From Bacillus sp. AFS037270 (GTDB taxonomy: Bacteria; Bacillota; Bacilli; Bacillales_B; DSM-18226): 64,000 nt of DNA. The notes under the pieces were generated by a model. It worked only from the letters and a program-made list of their open reading frames with translations. It searched no databases and was not told the origin of the DNA. The stretch spans positions 114,510-178,509 of the forward strand of contig NZ_NUNF01000032.1 in assembly GCF_002585305.1 (NCBI RefSeq), given 5' to 3'. The position numbers and the translations under genes were made by a program. This document shows positions 63,917-64,000 of the stretch, piece after piece (positions within the stretch are counted from its first letter, which is position 1; each line of letters starts with the position of its first letter).

Positions 63917-64000
63917 ATAGTCCCGTTTTTAATAGTCCAGGAAATTATAGAATTACTACTTGTGTACAACTTTTTACAGCTTTAGACACGTCCAGCTCCA

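Overview
The window is AT-rich chromosomal DNA of an aerobic, probably spore-forming member of the Bacillaceae (Bacillus or Neobacillus type). This rests on gene content: a B. subtilis-like 82-aa ferredoxin, YfmQ-, YuiD- and DUF3231-type proteins, HemY (CgoX) of the Firmicutes haem pathway, a yrkEFHIJ-like sulfur locus, CcpA-type cre sites, strong AGGAGG ribosome binding sites and several TTG/GTG starts. No rRNA, prophage, insertion sequence or CRISPR array was seen. All product names come from reading the sequence, not from database searches.

Layout. 0-3.3 kb: the end of an MFS transporter, D-amino acid aminotransferase, a second aminotransferase and a D-2-hydroxyacid dehydrogenase in one operon-like run. 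3.4-9.6 kb: purU, a tiny zinc-ribbon protein, a membrane acyltransferase, a secreted protein made of six 28-residue repeats, a VOC protein, a YjbR protein and mqo. 9.7-21 kb: MocR-type regulator, hemY, small membrane proteins, an unknown His-rich membrane protein behind a perfect Fnr-type box, YuiD, a MATE exporter, a lipoprotein, an AlkD-type protein, DUF2798 and a flavin monooxygenase/Dabb pair. 21-27 kb: SDR, an odd PTS EIIC-like protein, an acyl-CoA synthetase, a Pit phosphate transporter and, on the minus strand, a tRNA-like RNA with an aberrant anticodon arm. 27-36 kb: a PAS-GGDEF-EAL protein, small unknowns, a TIGR01777 epimerase, DUF3231, truncated haemoglobin, a SET protein, threonine ammonia-lyase, a tandem array of palindromic repeats and a UDG-like unknown.

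36.4-44.5 kb is a carbohydrate or organic-acid module: TRAP transporter (dctQ-dctM-dctP), a YesM/YesN-type two-component system, an RpiR-family regulator and a GH1 6-phospho-beta-glucosidase. A secreted GH3 enzyme 18 kb away (54.2 kb) carries almost the same upstream element plus a cre site as the TRAP operon, so the two are probably co-regulated.

44.7-53.2 kb is a persulfide/sulfane-sulfur locus: a CoA-disulfide reductase fused to rhodanese and TusA domains, DUF302, a Cys-less membrane rhodanese, a CstR-type repressor (Cys31/Cys60), a frameshifted tusA, two DsrE proteins, two rhodaneses, a TusA-rhodanese fusion, a rhodanese-metallo-beta-lactamase (persulfide dioxygenase type), an intact tusA and a TauE exporter. 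ATACCC...GGGTAT operators recur upstream of at least six of its transcription units. One lies exactly between the -35 and -10 of a consensus promoter, and this makes the region a self-contained CstR regulon.

56-64 kb: an MFS transporter, a CysJ-like reductase lacking its flavodoxin domain and divergent from a 4Fe-4S ferredoxin, an amidase and gamma-glutamyltransferase pair, a GC-rich hairpin repeat, and a split chromate transporter (two CHR proteins).
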